NCBI GenBank assembly: GCA_005884305.1
Contig: VAYL01000016.1
Span: 583-7,749, forward strand
From: Actinomycetota bacterium
GTDB taxonomy: Bacteria; Actinomycetota; Thermoleophilia; Solirubrobacterales; 70-9
Length of the DNA stretch: 7,167 bases
Direction: 5' to 3'
Shown: piece by piece, positions 6,197 to 7,167 of the stretch
Layout of the letters: each line of letters opens with the position of its first letter
How positions within the stretch are numbered: the first letter of the stretch is position 1
Program-made: the position numbers and the translations under genes
The notes under the pieces: generated by a model
Seen by the model: only the letters and a program-made list of their open reading frames with translations
The model's database searches: none
What the model was told of the DNA's origin: nothing

Positions 6197-7167
6197 ATGA
6201 CCGAGACCGAGGCCACGCTCGCGCGGGCGCGCACCGGGGATGAAGCGGCGTTCCGGGAGATAACCGAGCCGCACCGGCGCGAGCTGCAGGTGCACTGCTA
6301 CCGCATCGTCGGTTCGGTGCAGGACGCCGAGGATCTGGTCCAGGAGACGCTGCTGGCCGCTTGGCGCGGCCTCGAGACGTTCGACGGCCGGGCCTCCGTG
6401 CGCTCGTGGCTCTACCGGATCGCGACCAACCGCTCCCTGAACGCCCTGCGAACCCGGTCGCGCCGTCCCAAGGAGGTGCAGACCATGAGCGACGCGATTG
6501 AGCCGACGCGCCTGATCGAGCCGGTGTGGCTGGAGCCGTACCCCGACGTTCTGCTGGAGGGAATCCCGGATCTCTCCCCGGGGCCGGGAGCACGCCTGGA
6601 GGCCAGGGAATCGATCGAGCTCGCGTTCATCACCGCGCTCCAGACCCTGCCGCCCAGCCAGCGCGCGGCGCTCGTGCTGTGCGACGTGCTCGGCTTTCAC
6701 CTCGCCGAGGCCGCCGAGATGCTCGACACGGGTAAGGTCGCGATCAAGGGCGCCCTGCAACGGGCCCGTGCGGGCGTGAGGGAGCGGCTGCCGGACGCCG
6801 GCCGCGAGCGCGCGCCGCGCCCCGATTCCGCCGCCGAGCGCCGGCTCGTCGGGCGCTTCGCCGACGCCGTAGAGGGCGGCGATGTCGACGAGATGGTCAC
6901 CCTCCTCAGCGACGACGCCCTTCTCACGATGCCGCCGATGCCGCTCGAGTACCAGGGACAGGACGCGATCGGCGCCTTCCTTCGCCACCGGGAAGATCTC
7001 CGTGGCAGGCCGCTCCGGCTCCTGCCCACCCGGGCCAACACCCAGCCGGCCTTCGGTTGCTACCTCCCCGACACGCAAGCGGCGACCGCGCGCGCCCACG
7101 CCGTGTTCGTGCTGACTCTCGAGGGCGAGCGGGTCTCCGCCATCACCTGGTTCGGCGACAAAAGCCT
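6197..7167 (+). CDS. ECF sigma factor with SnoaL-like C-terminal domain (truncated at window edge)
   Basis: Extracytoplasmic-function sigma-70 that directs RNA polymerase to alternative promoters. The frame is open for 323 codons and leaves the window, probably a few residues before its end. Seen: region 2 (about 20-90) with HCYRIVGSVQDAEDLVQETLLAAWRG (33-58) and SVRSWLYRIATNRSLNALR (67-85); a linker with EPVWLEPYPDVLLE (108-121), characteristic of the TIGR02960 (SigX5-like) group; region 4 (about 138-195) with LQTLPPSQRAALVL and LAEAAEMLDT; then a SnoaL-like domain from about 208, with RFADAVEGGDVDEMVTLLSDDALLTM and FVLTLEGERVSAITWF. In SnoaL-fused ECF groups (ECF41/ECF56) this domain replaces an anti-sigma factor as intramolecular regulator, and no anti-sigma gene is seen here. 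ATG 6197 is chosen by homology; an in-frame GTG precedes it at 6194 and no good ribosome binding site is visible. Residues 177-187 of region 4 (DTGKVAIKGAL) differ from the usual SVNSAL-type recognition helix. Confidence 0.92.
   Translation, partial: MTETEATLARARTGDEAAFREITEPHRRELQVHCYRIVGSVQDAEDLVQETLLAAWRGLETFDGRASVRSWLYRIATNRSLNALRTRSRRPKEVQTMSDAIEPTRLIEPVWLEPYPDVLLEGIPDLSPGPGARLEARESIELAFITALQTLPPSQRAALVLCDVLGFHLAEAAEMLDTGKVAIKGALQRARAGVRERLPDAGRERAPRPDSAAERRLVGRFADAVEGGDVDEMVTLLSDDALLTMPPMPLEYQGQDAIGAFLRHREDLRGRPLRLLPTRANTQPAFGCYLPDTQAATARAHAVFVLTLEGERVSAITWFGDKS

Overview
The window is a GC-rich stretch with GC-biased third codon positions, GTG/TTG starts and actinobacterial-looking signals. 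Two hallmarks point, by inference, to the Thermoleophilia (Solirubrobacterales/Gaiellales type): the SnoaL-like protein opening MSQEN-EIVRR, and the exported protein opening with 'PSPSLVISVIALI'. No rRNA, tRNA, CRISPR array, transposase or integrase is visible.

Left part (1-2480): a 5'-complete but truncated L-aspartate oxidase gene (nadB, minus strand, running off the left edge) is divergent from a zinc-dependent histone-deacetylase-like amidohydrolase (plus strand). After the latter come a hairpin and a doubtful small minus-strand ORF.

Middle (2481-4906): a GT4-type glycosyltransferase on the minus strand has directly upstream what looks like the frameshifted tail of another minus-strand gene. 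Next is an orphan Flp/type IVb pilin with an excellent ribosome binding site and a hairpin behind it. Facing the pilin is an exported protein of unknown function with its own recognisable promoter, operator-like repeat and terminator hairpin. Just upstream of that promoter lies a 35-bp near-perfect copy (34/35) of the 3' part of the pilin gene. This copy, 861 bp from the original and in direct orientation, is the most unusual structural signal here.

Right part (4965-7167): a stand-alone SnoaL/NTF2-like protein is followed by a dihydrofolate-reductase-like (RibD C-terminal domain) protein on the minus strand. Divergent from the latter is an ECF sigma factor with its own SnoaL-like C-terminal domain, which runs off the right edge. 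The 102 bp between these two genes are packed with inverted repeats, consistent with shared regulation.

The genes do not form one pathway. They look like several independent units: NAD biosynthesis, deacetylase, glycosyltransferase, pilin, exported protein and sigma-factor module. No new multi-gene system can be demonstrated; the best candidates for something undescribed are the pilin-fragment duplication around the exported-protein gene and the sigma/reductase control region.
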